A stretch of 64,000 nucleotides of DNA from 2-02-FULL-47-50 sp964479045 (lineage in GTDB: Bacteria; Pseudomonadota; Gammaproteobacteria; Eutrophobiales; Eutrophobiaceae): NCBI GenBank assembly GCA_964479045.1, contig CAYZJI010000001.1, positions 124,001-188,000 on the forward strand. The letters are read 5' to 3'. The translations under genes and the position numbers were made by a program. Each line of letters starts with the position of its first letter. Within the stretch, counting starts at the first letter, position 1. Below, piece by piece: positions 56,290-64,000 of this stretch. The notes under the pieces are model-generated. The model saw nothing but the letters and a program-made list of their open reading frames with translations, was not told where the DNA came from and ran no database searches.

Positions 56290-56302
56290 AGAGTGATGAC
56301 AC

Positions 56303-56572
56303 ATGGCTAAACGCACAATAACGATTATTAACAAACTGGGCCTGCATGCGCGTGCGGCCGCACGCTTCGTCCAGGTGGCCGGAAGTTTTGCCAGCGACAT
56401 CAAGGTCGTGCATGGCAGCAAGGAGGTAAACGGCAAAAGCATCATGGGCGTCATGATGCTGGCCGCAGGCCGCAGCGCCACCATTGATATCATCGCGTGC
56501 GGTCCGGATGAGACCGCAGCACTGGACAAGCTGGAAGAACTGATCAAGGCGCGTTTCGGGGAGAGCGAATGA
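56303..56572 (+). CDS. ptsH: Phosphocarrier protein HPr
   Basis: 89 residues. His15 in LGLHARAA accepts phosphate from EI. Ser46 in GKSIMGVMML is the HprK target and is conserved here. The last four bases overlap ptsI. Confidence 0.96.
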   Translation: MAKRTITIINKLGLHARAAARFVQVAGSFASDIKVVHGSKEVNGKSIMGVMMLAAGRSATIDIIACGPDETAALDKLEELIKARFGESE

Positions 56573-58302
56573 CGATTGCCTTGCATGGTATGGGCGTATC
56601 CCGTGGCATTGCCATGGGCAAGGTGCATATTATCCAGCGCGATCAACTGATTATTCAGGAGCACAACATTGAGCCGGATGCCATCGATCGGGAAATCCAG
56701 CGTTTCGAAAAAGCTGTAACCAGTGCGCGGCAGCAGTTACGCAGCATACGCAGTCATATTCCAGGCGAAACCGATAACGACATCACGGCGTTCATCGATG
56801 CTCATCTGCTGATGCTGGATGATGCGGCCCTCACTCATGAAACCATGCGCCTGATTCGGGAGCAATTATGCAATGCCGAGTGGGCCCTGAAACTGCAACG
56901 TGACGCGCTGGTGAATGTGTTTGATGAGATGGATGATGCTTACCTGCGCACACGCAAAGATGACGTGGATTATGTCGTAAACCGTATCCAGCGCCTGCTC
57001 ACGAACCAGACACCGCTGACCCATGAGATCCCCGATAATGGCCTGGCCGGTTTCATCGTGCTGGCTAATGACCTGACGCCTGCAGATACCGTGTTGATGC
57101 AACGCAACGGTATCACGGGTTTCATCACTGAATACGGCGGGCCGACTTCCCATACCGCCATCCTTGCGCGCAGCCTCGGTATCCCGGCGATCGTCGGCGT
57201 ACAAGATGCCCTGCGTTACATTACTGAAGATGATCTGATTATTCTGGACGGAACGCGCGGCATGGTGCTGGTCAATCCGGACAATAATGCGCTCAACCAT
57301 TACCGCAAACTGCAAAAGGAAGAGAAGCGTTATTACACCGAACTTGGCAAGCTGCGTGGCCAGCCTGCCATTACGCTTGACGGCACTCCCATCGATCTGC
57401 AGGCGAATATCGAGCTGCCGCGTGATTTTGATACGGTCAAGGAGGTCGGCGCAAACGGCGTGGGACTGTACCGTACCGAATTCCTCTACATGAACCGTGA
57501 CACGCCCCCGGATGAGGAAGAGCATTACGAAACCTACGCCAAGGTGATCAGAATCCTGAATGGCCTGCCGCTCACCATACGCACACTGGATCTGGGCGCT
57601 GACAAACAGGTGGATGGAGGACGATCCTTGGGACCGATCGCGGCCAACCCGGCACTGGGGTTGCGCGCCATACGTCTCTGCCTGCGCGAGCCGGCACTGT
57701 TCCGCCCGCAATTGCGCGCCATTATCCGCGCCTCAATTCTCGGGCCGGTGCGCGTCATGATCCCGATGTTGTCCAACATTAATGAAATGATCCAGGTCTT
57801 GCACATGATCGACGAGATCCGTGCCGAACTGGATGAAAAACGTATTCCGCATGATCGTAATCTCCAGATTGGAGGAATGATTGAAGTTCCGGCTGCTGCC
57901 GTGTGTGCCGATGTGTTCGCGCGTCATCTGGATTTTCTGTCCATAGGCACCAACGATCTGATCCAGTATACGATGGCCATAGACCGCGTAAATGATGAAG
58001 TGAATTATCTTTACGATCCTTTGCATCCTGCCGTGCTGCGACTCATTCATAACACCCTGCAGGCCGGCGAAAAAGCCGGGGTGCCGGTGGCCATGTGCGG
58101 CGAGATGGCCGGGGATACACGTTATACACGACTGTTACTCGGCCTGGGTCTGCGCGAATTCAGTGTGCATGCCGGCGCCCTGCTTGAAATCAAACAGATT
58201 ATCAACCAATCCGATCTGTGGCGGCTGTCACGGCTGGCGCGCAAGGCGCTGCGGGCGGACAACGGTGCTGAGGTTGCCCGTATCATGGAAAACGATGAAT
58301 GA
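56569..58302 (+). CDS. ptsI: PTS enzyme I
   Basis: 577-residue PEP-protein phosphotransferase. The active His195 is in GGPTSHTAILARSLGIPAIVG, and the PEP-binding region contains GVGLYRTEFLYM, LDLGADKQ and the end-domain GTNDLIQYTMAIDR. It lacks a GAF domain, so it is not the PtsP type. It feeds HPr and the two EIIA proteins. Confidence 0.96.
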   Translation: MTIALHGMGVSRGIAMGKVHIIQRDQLIIQEHNIEPDAIDREIQRFEKAVTSARQQLRSIRSHIPGETDNDITAFIDAHLLMLDDAALTHETMRLIREQLCNAEWALKLQRDALVNVFDEMDDAYLRTRKDDVDYVVNRIQRLLTNQTPLTHEIPDNGLAGFIVLANDLTPADTVLMQRNGITGFITEYGGPTSHTAILARSLGIPAIVGVQDALRYITEDDLIILDGTRGMVLVNPDNNALNHYRKLQKEEKRYYTELGKLRGQPAITLDGTPIDLQANIELPRDFDTVKEVGANGVGLYRTEFLYMNRDTPPDEEEHYETYAKVIRILNGLPLTIRTLDLGADKQVDGGRSLGPIAANPALGLRAIRLCLREPALFRPQLRAIIRASILGPVRVMIPMLSNINEMIQVLHMIDEIRAELDEKRIPHDRNLQIGGMIEVPAAAVCADVFARHLDFLSIGTNDLIQYTMAIDRVNDEVNYLYDPLHPAVLRLIHNTLQAGEKAGVPVAMCGEMAGDTRYTRLLLGLGLREFSVHAGALLEIKQIINQSDLWRLSRLARKALRADNGAEVARIMENDE

Positions 58303-58339
58303 GTTCATTATATTGGCCTGCTTCAACTGATCCACAATT

Positions 58340-59695
58340 GTGACCGACACGCCATCACAGGAACTTCGTTCCAGCACGCTTGATCATCTCTATCGCTTTC
58401 TCTATGAAGATGATCTGCCGCAGGCGCGTGAAATCATCGCAACGATGCATCCCTCTGAAATTGCGGATGCCATGGAGAGTCTCCCCGGGCGGGCACGCGC
58501 CACGATCTGGAACCTGCTGAGCCCTGAAGCAGAAGGCGAAGTACTTTCAGAATTGCAGGTATCAGTACGTAATGAACTGCTGGAAGGCATGCAGCCGTTC
58601 CAGGTGGCGCAATTCACCAGCCACCTCGATACTGATGACGCGGCCGACATCCTTCAGGAGCTGCCGGAAGACATCAAGGACACAGTACTGCTGGCCATGG
58701 ACGAACAAAACCGGCAACGCCTGGCTTCCGTGTTGTCCTATCCGGAAGACACCGCAGGCGGCTTGATGAATATTGATGTGGTTTCGGTGCGAGCTGATGT
58801 CACACTTGACGTCGTCACGCGTTATCTGCGGCGTCTGCGGGAAATCCCCGGGAAAACTGACAACCTGATGGTGGTGGATCGTGAAAACAAATATCTGGGC
58901 GTGCTTTCCCTCGCCGACATACTCAGCAAGGATCCGGAAGCCACCGTAGGCGCAGTCATGAGCCAGCGCGCGAGCATTCCCGCTCTGACGCCGGCTCATG
59001 AAGTTGCACGTCTCTTTGAACAACGCGATCTGTTTTCGGCCGCAGTGGTAAATGAAGACAGTCTGTTGCTGGGCCGTATCACGGTCGACGATGTTGTGGA
59101 CGTAATTCAGGAAGAAGCGGAAGAAACCGTGCGCCATCTGGCCGGTCTTGGCATGGATGACATGTTTGCTCCGGCACTCGCCAGTGTTAAGCGCCGTGCC
59201 ATCTGGCTGGCCGTGAATGTCTGTACAGCGTTTCTCGCAGCGGCCGTGATCGGCCAGTTCGAGAAAACCATAGATGAATTGGTGGCCCTGGCTGTACTGA
59301 TGCCAATTGTCGCCGGGATGGGCGGCATCGCCGGCAGCCAGACATTGACGATCACTGTGCGCGGTATAGCCCTCGGGCAATTACATAAAAGCAATGTGCG
59401 CGCATTGATACTCAAGGAACTCGGCGTGGGTGTGCTCAATGGTATCATTTGGGCGACTATTGTCGGCGCCATTGTTTACCTGTGGTTCAACAATCAGGAA
59501 CTGGGGATCGTGATAGGCCTCGCCATGTTTATCAATCTGAGCATCGCGGCGTTGTCCGGCACACTGATACCGCTTGCACTCAAACAGCTGGATATTGATC
59601 CCGCCATTGCAAGCCCGGTATTTCTGACCACCGTCACCGATGTGGTCGGGTTCATGACATTTCTCGGGCTGGCAACCTGGCTATTGTTGCCCTGA
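58340..59695 (+). CDS. mgtE: Magnesium transporter MgtE
   Basis: 451 residues. The N-terminal MgtE domain (about 30-130) and two CBS domains form the cytoplasmic Mg2+ sensor. Five membrane helices follow from about 285, including LMPIVAGMGGIAGSQTLTITVRG, the pore-lining signature. The GTG start at 58340 follows ptsI by 37 bases; this neighbourhood recurs in related genomes. Confidence 0.95.
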   Translation: MTDTPSQELRSSTLDHLYRFLYEDDLPQAREIIATMHPSEIADAMESLPGRARATIWNLLSPEAEGEVLSELQVSVRNELLEGMQPFQVAQFTSHLDTDDAADILQELPEDIKDTVLLAMDEQNRQRLASVLSYPEDTAGGLMNIDVVSVRADVTLDVVTRYLRRLREIPGKTDNLMVVDRENKYLGVLSLADILSKDPEATVGAVMSQRASIPALTPAHEVARLFEQRDLFSAAVVNEDSLLLGRITVDDVVDVIQEEAEETVRHLAGLGMDDMFAPALASVKRRAIWLAVNVCTAFLAAAVIGQFEKTIDELVALAVLMPIVAGMGGIAGSQTLTITVRGIALGQLHKSNVRALILKELGVGVLNGIIWATIVGAIVYLWFNNQELGIVIGLAMFINLSIAALSGTLIPLALKQLDIDPAIASPVFLTTVTDVVGFMTFLGLATWLLLP

Positions 59696-59709
59696 GCGCA
59701 GGAACTGTC

Positions 59710-60429
59710 ATGTCGCGCTGTGCTGTTTGTGGATCCTCTGATACCGGTTTTCTGGCAGAGAAGCAAAGCTACCGGTTTTCACAGTGCCGGCACTGTGATT
59801 TTATTTTTCTGGATCCCATGCCGGCACAGGAGGATCTCAACAACCAATACCAGCAACGGGATGCAGAACCTGAACCAGTCTGCGACAAGGCCGGTTCAAG
59901 GATGCGCCGGGCCTGGATAAAACTGCCACGTTTCCTTCCTTATGCAGCAGGCAAAAAAGTGCTGGACCTGGGTTGTGGTGGAGGCTTTGTAGCCCAGACG
60001 TTGAGTCTGATAGCCGATACTGCAACCGGCATTGATATCAGCGAAAACGCCATTCGTTACGCACGATCACGATTTTCGCGGCCGGAATTTTTATGCCAGA
60101 GTTTTACGGAATTACTGCAGAGTCCCCGATCTTACGATTTTATTTACTCGTCTGAAGTAATCGAGCATGTGAGCGACGTGAATCTCTACATGCGTGTGCT
60201 GCAACATCTCTCGGCCCCCGGTGCATACATCTACATTACGACCCCGGATGCCGGGCATCCCGGTGTTCCTGTAAAGATTTCGGAGTGGGATGTATTTACC
60301 CCTCCTGTGCACGTTCAGTTCTTCAACAGAAGAAATGCAGCGCTGCTGTTCGAACGTTATGGATTCAGAATCAGGAAGTTTTATACAAACCGGAAGCCGG
60401 GACTGATCTTTCTGGCGCAGAAGACGTGA
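59710..60429 (+). CDS. Zinc-ribbon class I SAM-dependent methyltransferase
   Basis: 239 residues. The N-terminal CxxC...CxxC pair (CAVC and CRHC) forms a zinc ribbon. The SAM-binding domain follows, with VLDLGCGGGFVAQTLSL (motif I near 81-97) and DFIYSSEVIEHVSD. This layout matches small methyltransferases often found with surface polysaccharide genes. The substrate is unknown. It starts 14 bases after mgtE. Confidence 0.85.
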   Translation: MSRCAVCGSSDTGFLAEKQSYRFSQCRHCDFIFLDPMPAQEDLNNQYQQRDAEPEPVCDKAGSRMRRAWIKLPRFLPYAAGKKVLDLGCGGGFVAQTLSLIADTATGIDISENAIRYARSRFSRPEFLCQSFTELLQSPRSYDFIYSSEVIEHVSDVNLYMRVLQHLSAPGAYIYITTPDAGHPGVPVKISEWDVFTPPVHVQFFNRRNAALLFERYGFRIRKFYTNRKPGLIFLAQKT

Positions 60430-60460
60430 CCGGTTTTTTCAGAATGGCGTCCGGCAAGAG

Positions 60461-60808
60461 TTACCAGCTGAACAATACCCACTGCGGTACAGGCATGTCC
60501 TCGGTAATATCGTTCACACGCGATTCCATCTGCCCGTCACCGTCCCGATCCACAAGATAATAAGGCGGCCCGGCGAAGGGGGTAACTTTCACCATGTAGA
60601 GCGCGCCGTTAACGCGGTATTCTTCAATGACTGCGTCTTCCTTGCGGATGATGGTGATTTGCGGTTCGATGGGCTCGCCGCTTTCGACCGGATCCGGCAG
60701 CACGGGCGGTTCGGGAACATCTTCCAGCTCCGCTGGCGGGGTTTCTTCAGCGAACAACGGCAACGCAAATGCCAGTAACAGGCCCATCATTACATTTCTG
60801 ATTTCCAT
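60461..60808 (-). CDS. DUF2782-like secreted protein
   Basis: 115 residues. A signal peptide (NVMMGLLLAFALPLFA) is followed by an acidic Pro/Glu linker. The small domain then contains QITIIRKEDAVIEEYRVNGALYMVKVTP and ends PPYYLVDRDGDGQMES...VPQWVLFSW. This matches the DUF2782 family of short proteins often found next to polA. Function is unknown. It lies 25 bases downstream of the LOG-family gene. Confidence 0.8.
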   Translation of the reverse strand: MEIRNVMMGLLLAFALPLFAEETPPAELEDVPEPPVLPDPVESGEPIEPQITIIRKEDAVIEEYRVNGALYMVKVTPFAGPPYYLVDRDGDGQMESRVNDITEDMPVPQWVLFSW

Positions 60809-60833
60809 ACTTATCTACCTGCTCAACGAGCTG

Positions 60834-61550
60834 TCATAATTCAAGCTGCCGGTATCGCTCTTCCGGCGTCATGTCTATCGTTCTGTCCTTATAGTATCCG
60901 AAAATCGCATCGACCACCTGCTGTGGTTCGTCCGCCATTACACACAGGCCGAGATCGTCGGCGCTGATCGTACCTGCTTTGACCAGCGTATTTTCAAACC
61001 ATTCCAGGAGGCCTGCCCAGTAGTCCGTCACCATCAGAATAATCGGGATTTGCCGGCTCTTGCCGGTTTGTATCAATGTCAGGATCTCGGCAAGCTCATC
61101 CAGTGTACCAAAACCGCCTGGCAATACCACGTAAGCGGAGGCATATTTGACGAACATCACCTTGCGCGAAAAAAAATGCCGGAAATAAAGCGAAATATCC
61201 TGATAGGGATTACTGATCTGTTCATGGGGCAGCTGTATGTTCAGACCGACACTTTTTGAACGTCCCGCATAGGCACCTTTGTTAAACGCCTCCATCAGGC
61301 CAGGACCGCCACCACTGACCACGGAAAATCCGGCATCGGAAAGCAGTTTTGCCGTGGTTTCTGCCAGTTTATACCAGGGATGATCCGGGCTGGTTCGCGC
61401 CGAACCGAACATGCTCACGGAAGGACGTATGGTGGCAAGTTTCTCAAAACCCTCCACAAACTCGGCCATGATCTGGAACACTTTCCACGATTCACGGGTC
61501 AGGTCAGAATCTGTAATGACCGGATGGGCAGACTTGGTACGATCATTCAT
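60834..61550 (-). CDS. LOG-family (TIGR00730) nucleotide-processing protein
   Basis: 238 residues. The Rossmann core carries SGGGPGLMEAFNKGAY and PGGFGTLDELAEILTLIQ, the PGGxGTxxE signature. Relatives cleave nucleoside 5'-monophosphates to base and ribose 5-phosphate (the LOG cytokinin enzymes and bacterial PpnN). The exact substrate here is not known. It is divergent from polA with 41 bases between starts. Confidence 0.92.
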   Translation of the reverse strand: MNDRTKSAHPVITDSDLTRESWKVFQIMAEFVEGFEKLATIRPSVSMFGSARTSPDHPWYKLAETTAKLLSDAGFSVVSGGGPGLMEAFNKGAYAGRSKSVGLNIQLPHEQISNPYQDISLYFRHFFSRKVMFVKYASAYVVLPGGFGTLDELAEILTLIQTGKSRQIPIILMVTDYWAGLLEWFENTLVKAGTISADDLGLCVMADEPQQVVDAIFGYYKDRTIDMTPEERYRQLEL

Positions 61551-61591
61551 AATGCCCTATATCATACTGGCTTTTCATTCTCCGGACATAC

Positions 61592-64000
61592 ATGCAAAAC
61601 AAACGACTGGTACTGGTGGATGGATCCTATTACCTGTTCCGGGCCTATCATGCTCTCCCCGCATTAATTAACAGCCGGGGCGAGCCCACTGGCGCGATTT
61701 ACGGCGTCATCAATATGTTGCGAAAACTGCAACAGGACTACAGGCCTGATTACTTTGCTGTGGTCTTCGACACCAAGGCCAAAACATTTCGCAATGACCT
61801 CTATCCTGAGTACAAGGCCAACCGCCCGCCCATGCCGGAAGATCTGTCCAGTCAGATTGGACCGCTGCATGAGATCATCCGCCATCAGGGACTGCCGCTA
61901 TTGCTGATTGACGGTGTTGAGGCCGATGATGTCATCGGCACACTGGCAAAACAGGCTGAAAGTCGCGGTATGGACGTGCTGATTTCATCCGGCGACAAGG
62001 ACCTTGCGCAACTCGTTAATGATCACATCCGTCTGATCAACTCGATGAAAAACGTGATTATCGACCGGGAAGGTGTGAAAGAAAAATACGGTGTAACGCC
62101 GGAACAGATCATTGATTATCTTATGTTGGTTGGCGACAGTGTCGACAATGTTCCGGGCGTACCCAAGGTCGGCCCTAAGACCGCAGCCAAATGGCTGAAT
62201 GATTATGGCACGCTGGAAAAAATTATCGCACATCAGCATGACTTCAAGGGCAAGACCGGAGAATATCTGAGAAACGCCATTCCGCGTTTTGAATTGACCC
62301 GTACGCTGGTCACGCTGAAATGTGATGTTCCGCTTGATATCCAGCTTCACGATCTGGTAACCGCTGCTCCGGATCGTGCGGCACTGAAAGAAAAATTTTT
62401 ACGGCTGGAATTCCGCTCGCTGCTGAATGAAATGGACAGAGAGCCCCGGCCTGCCGCGGAACCGCAGGCCCCGCCTGTACCACCTCAATCTGCAGGGACC
62501 ACTTGTGTTTACGAAACCCTGCTCACTGAAGAAAGTTTTGATGCGTGGCTGAAAAAACTTGAAACTGCGGATCTGTTTGCTTTTGATACTGAGACCACCA
62601 GCCTCGATTACATGGCAGCGGAAATTGTCGGGGTGTCATTTTCAGTGACGATGGATCGCGCAGCCTATGTACCTTTGCAGCACGATTATGCCGGCGCGCC
62701 AACACAGCTTGATCGGCACAAGATACTGGCCCGTCTTAAACCGTTGCTGGAGAATCCGCAGCGGCCCAAGCTTGGTCATCACATTAAATACGACATGAAT
62801 GTGCTCGCCAATCACGGGATTACCCTGCGCGGCTGTGCCCACGACAGCATGCTGGAGTCCTATGTGCTGGACAGCACAGCCAGCAGGCATGACATGGATA
62901 CGCTCGCAGAAAAATATCTCAACCGAAAAACCATCCACTACGAGGATGTGGCAGGACGCGGAGCCAAACAAGTTGCTTTCAACCAGGTTTCGATTGAAGC
63001 AGCTACACAATACGCTGCTGAAGATGCGGAAGTCACGCTGCAATTGCACCGGCACCTCTGGCCGCAACTTTCGAAAATTGCCGGTTTGCGCAAATTGTAT
63101 GAAGAAACTGAAGTCCCGTTGATTCCGGTACTGTCCCGCATGGAACGTAACGGCGTGAAGATCGACGCTGATATGCTTACGGAACAGAGCCGGCAAATTA
63201 CCCTGCAGCTGGAAGAGATTGAAGAACAGATTTATCGTAAAGCCGGAACGCAGTTCAACATCAACTCACCGAAACAGATACAGGAAATACTCTATGATCA
63301 ACTGCAACTCCCGGTGCTCGCCAAAACGCCGGGTGGACAGCCTTCAACCGCAGAGTCTGTTCTGGAAGAGCTGGCGGATCAGCATGCGCTGCCGCGACTG
63401 ATTCTGGATCACCGTGGCCTGAGCAAACTCAAATCCACCTACACGGATCGCCTGCCGGAACAGATCAGTCCGAAAACCGGCCGTGTGCACACGTCCTATC
63501 ATCAGGCCGTAGCCGCCACTGGCCGCCTGTCATCCACGGATCCCAATCTGCAGAACATCCCCATACGCACCGAGACCGGCCGCCGCATCCGGCAGGCGTT
63601 TGTCGCGCCCACCGGGCATGTGATTCTCGCGGCCGACTATTCCCAGATCGAATTACGCATCATGGCACATCTGTCCGGCGATCAGGGGCTGCTCGATGCC
63701 TTTGCCCATGATCAGGATATCCATCGCATGACCGCCGCTGAAGTATTCGATACACCACTTGCAAAAGTCAGCGATGAGCAACGTCGCGCTGCCAAGGCCA
63801 TTAATTTCGGCCTGATTTACGGGATGTCACCCTTTGGACTTGCCAGGCAACTCGGGATAGAACGGGGCCAGGCCAAGGCCTATGTAGACCTGTATTTCGA
63901 ACGTTATCCCGGTGTGCGTAAATACATGGATCGCACGCGCGAACAGGCCCGTCAGCAGGGCTTTGTGGAAACGCTGTTCCAGCGGCGCTTGTATCTGCCG
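61592..64000 (+). CDS. polA: DNA polymerase I (partial, cut by window end)
   Basis: 803 codons are visible, and the gene continues beyond the window. The 5' nuclease domain is at about 1-290 (LVDGSYYLFRAYHA, FDTKAKTFRNDLYPEYK). The 3'-5' exonuclease is present with its motif FDTETTSLDYM. Polymerase motif A is AADYSQIELRIMAHLSGD, and the O-helix is RRAAKAINFGLIYGMSPFGLA. The last motif (HDE) is missing because of truncation. The ATG at 61592 is preceded by a TCCGGA stretch and no strong ribosome site. Confidence 0.97.
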   Translation, partial: MQNKRLVLVDGSYYLFRAYHALPALINSRGEPTGAIYGVINMLRKLQQDYRPDYFAVVFDTKAKTFRNDLYPEYKANRPPMPEDLSSQIGPLHEIIRHQGLPLLLIDGVEADDVIGTLAKQAESRGMDVLISSGDKDLAQLVNDHIRLINSMKNVIIDREGVKEKYGVTPEQIIDYLMLVGDSVDNVPGVPKVGPKTAAKWLNDYGTLEKIIAHQHDFKGKTGEYLRNAIPRFELTRTLVTLKCDVPLDIQLHDLVTAAPDRAALKEKFLRLEFRSLLNEMDREPRPAAEPQAPPVPPQSAGTTCVYETLLTEESFDAWLKKLETADLFAFDTETTSLDYMAAEIVGVSFSVTMDRAAYVPLQHDYAGAPTQLDRHKILARLKPLLENPQRPKLGHHIKYDMNVLANHGITLRGCAHDSMLESYVLDSTASRHDMDTLAEKYLNRKTIHYEDVAGRGAKQVAFNQVSIEAATQYAAEDAEVTLQLHRHLWPQLSKIAGLRKLYEETEVPLIPVLSRMERNGVKIDADMLTEQSRQITLQLEEIEEQIYRKAGTQFNINSPKQIQEILYDQLQLPVLAKTPGGQPSTAESVLEELADQHALPRLILDHRGLSKLKSTYTDRLPEQISPKTGRVHTSYHQAVAATGRLSSTDPNLQNIPIRTETGRRIRQAFVAPTGHVILAADYSQIELRIMAHLSGDQGLLDAFAHDQDIHRMTAAEVFDTPLAKVSDEQRRAAKAINFGLIYGMSPFGLARQLGIERGQAKAYVDLYFERYPGVRKYMDRTREQARQQGFVETLFQRRLYLP

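Overview
The window is a continuous, gene-dense stretch of a gammaproteobacterial chromosome. Three conserved blocks point to this class: tolQRAB-pal-cpoB followed by queE-queC, kdsD-kdsC-lptCAB-rpoN-hpf-ptsN, and leuS-lptE-holA-proA-nadD-rsfS-rlmH. Several traits fit a sulfur-oxidising or otherwise chemotrophic lineage rather than an enteric one: soxYZ, a K+-independent-type H+-pyrophosphatase near a pyrophosphate-dependent phosphofructokinase, a PTS relay with HPr kinase but no sugar permease, and long-form PstC/PstA. Genus cannot be read from the sequence. No CRISPR array, rRNA operon, prophage or complete insertion sequence is visible.

Layout. 1-10.6 kb is the phosphate regulon: phoU (cut by the window edge), pstB, pstA, pstC, pstS, phoR and phoB on the minus strand, with a divergent OprO/OprP-type porin. 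Pho-box-like sites lie before pstS and in the phoB/porin gap. 10.7-19 kb carries a ComEA-like helix-hairpin-helix protein, then leuS-lptE-holA, proA, nadD-rsfS-rlmH and maf. 19.6-24.5 kb is pyrophosphate metabolism (hppA, pfp) around an HI0933-type flavoprotein. 24.6-27 kb holds a BepA-like protease overlapping soxY and soxZ, then tRNA-Lys and a damaged second copy of its 5' end. 27.4-33.2 kb has an FmdB-type protein, aspS, an AT-rich membrane gene of probable foreign origin, the NrtR-type regulator with nadA, and an alpha/beta hydrolase. 33.2-43.1 kb is yebC-ruvCAB-ybgC-tolQRAB-pal-cpoB-queE-queC. 43.3-48 kb holds a small membrane protein, a lytic transglycosylase with two solute-binding domains, and the cell-wall-recycling pair murU/amgK. 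48-58.3 kb is one long run: Kdo synthesis, LPS transport, rpoN, hpf, ptsN, hprK, rapZ, EIIA-Man, HPr and EI. 58.3-64 kb has mgtE, a methyltransferase, a DUF2782-like protein, a LOG-family protein and polA (cut by the window edge).

How the parts work together. PhoR/PhoB should sense phosphate through Pst/PhoU and switch on pstS and the porin. NrtR probably shuts off its own operon with nadA by covering its promoter. hppA and pfp link pyrophosphate to membrane energy and glycolysis. HprK, HPr with His15 and Ser46, two EIIA proteins and EI form a purely regulatory phosphorelay next to rpoN. MurU/AmgK recycle muropeptide sugars, and the Kdo/Lpt genes build the outer membrane.

The most unusual signals are in the intergenic DNA. 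One is a set of small hairpins whose stems differ but whose centres share a CA-n-GGA-TG type core. Another is a 143-bp inverted-repeat element in the leader of hppA, with a diverged relative downstream of pstS. A third is a truncated tRNA-Lys duplicate interrupted by two such hairpins. A fourth is a pair of NrtR-type operators, one of which fills the -35/-10 spacer of its promoter.
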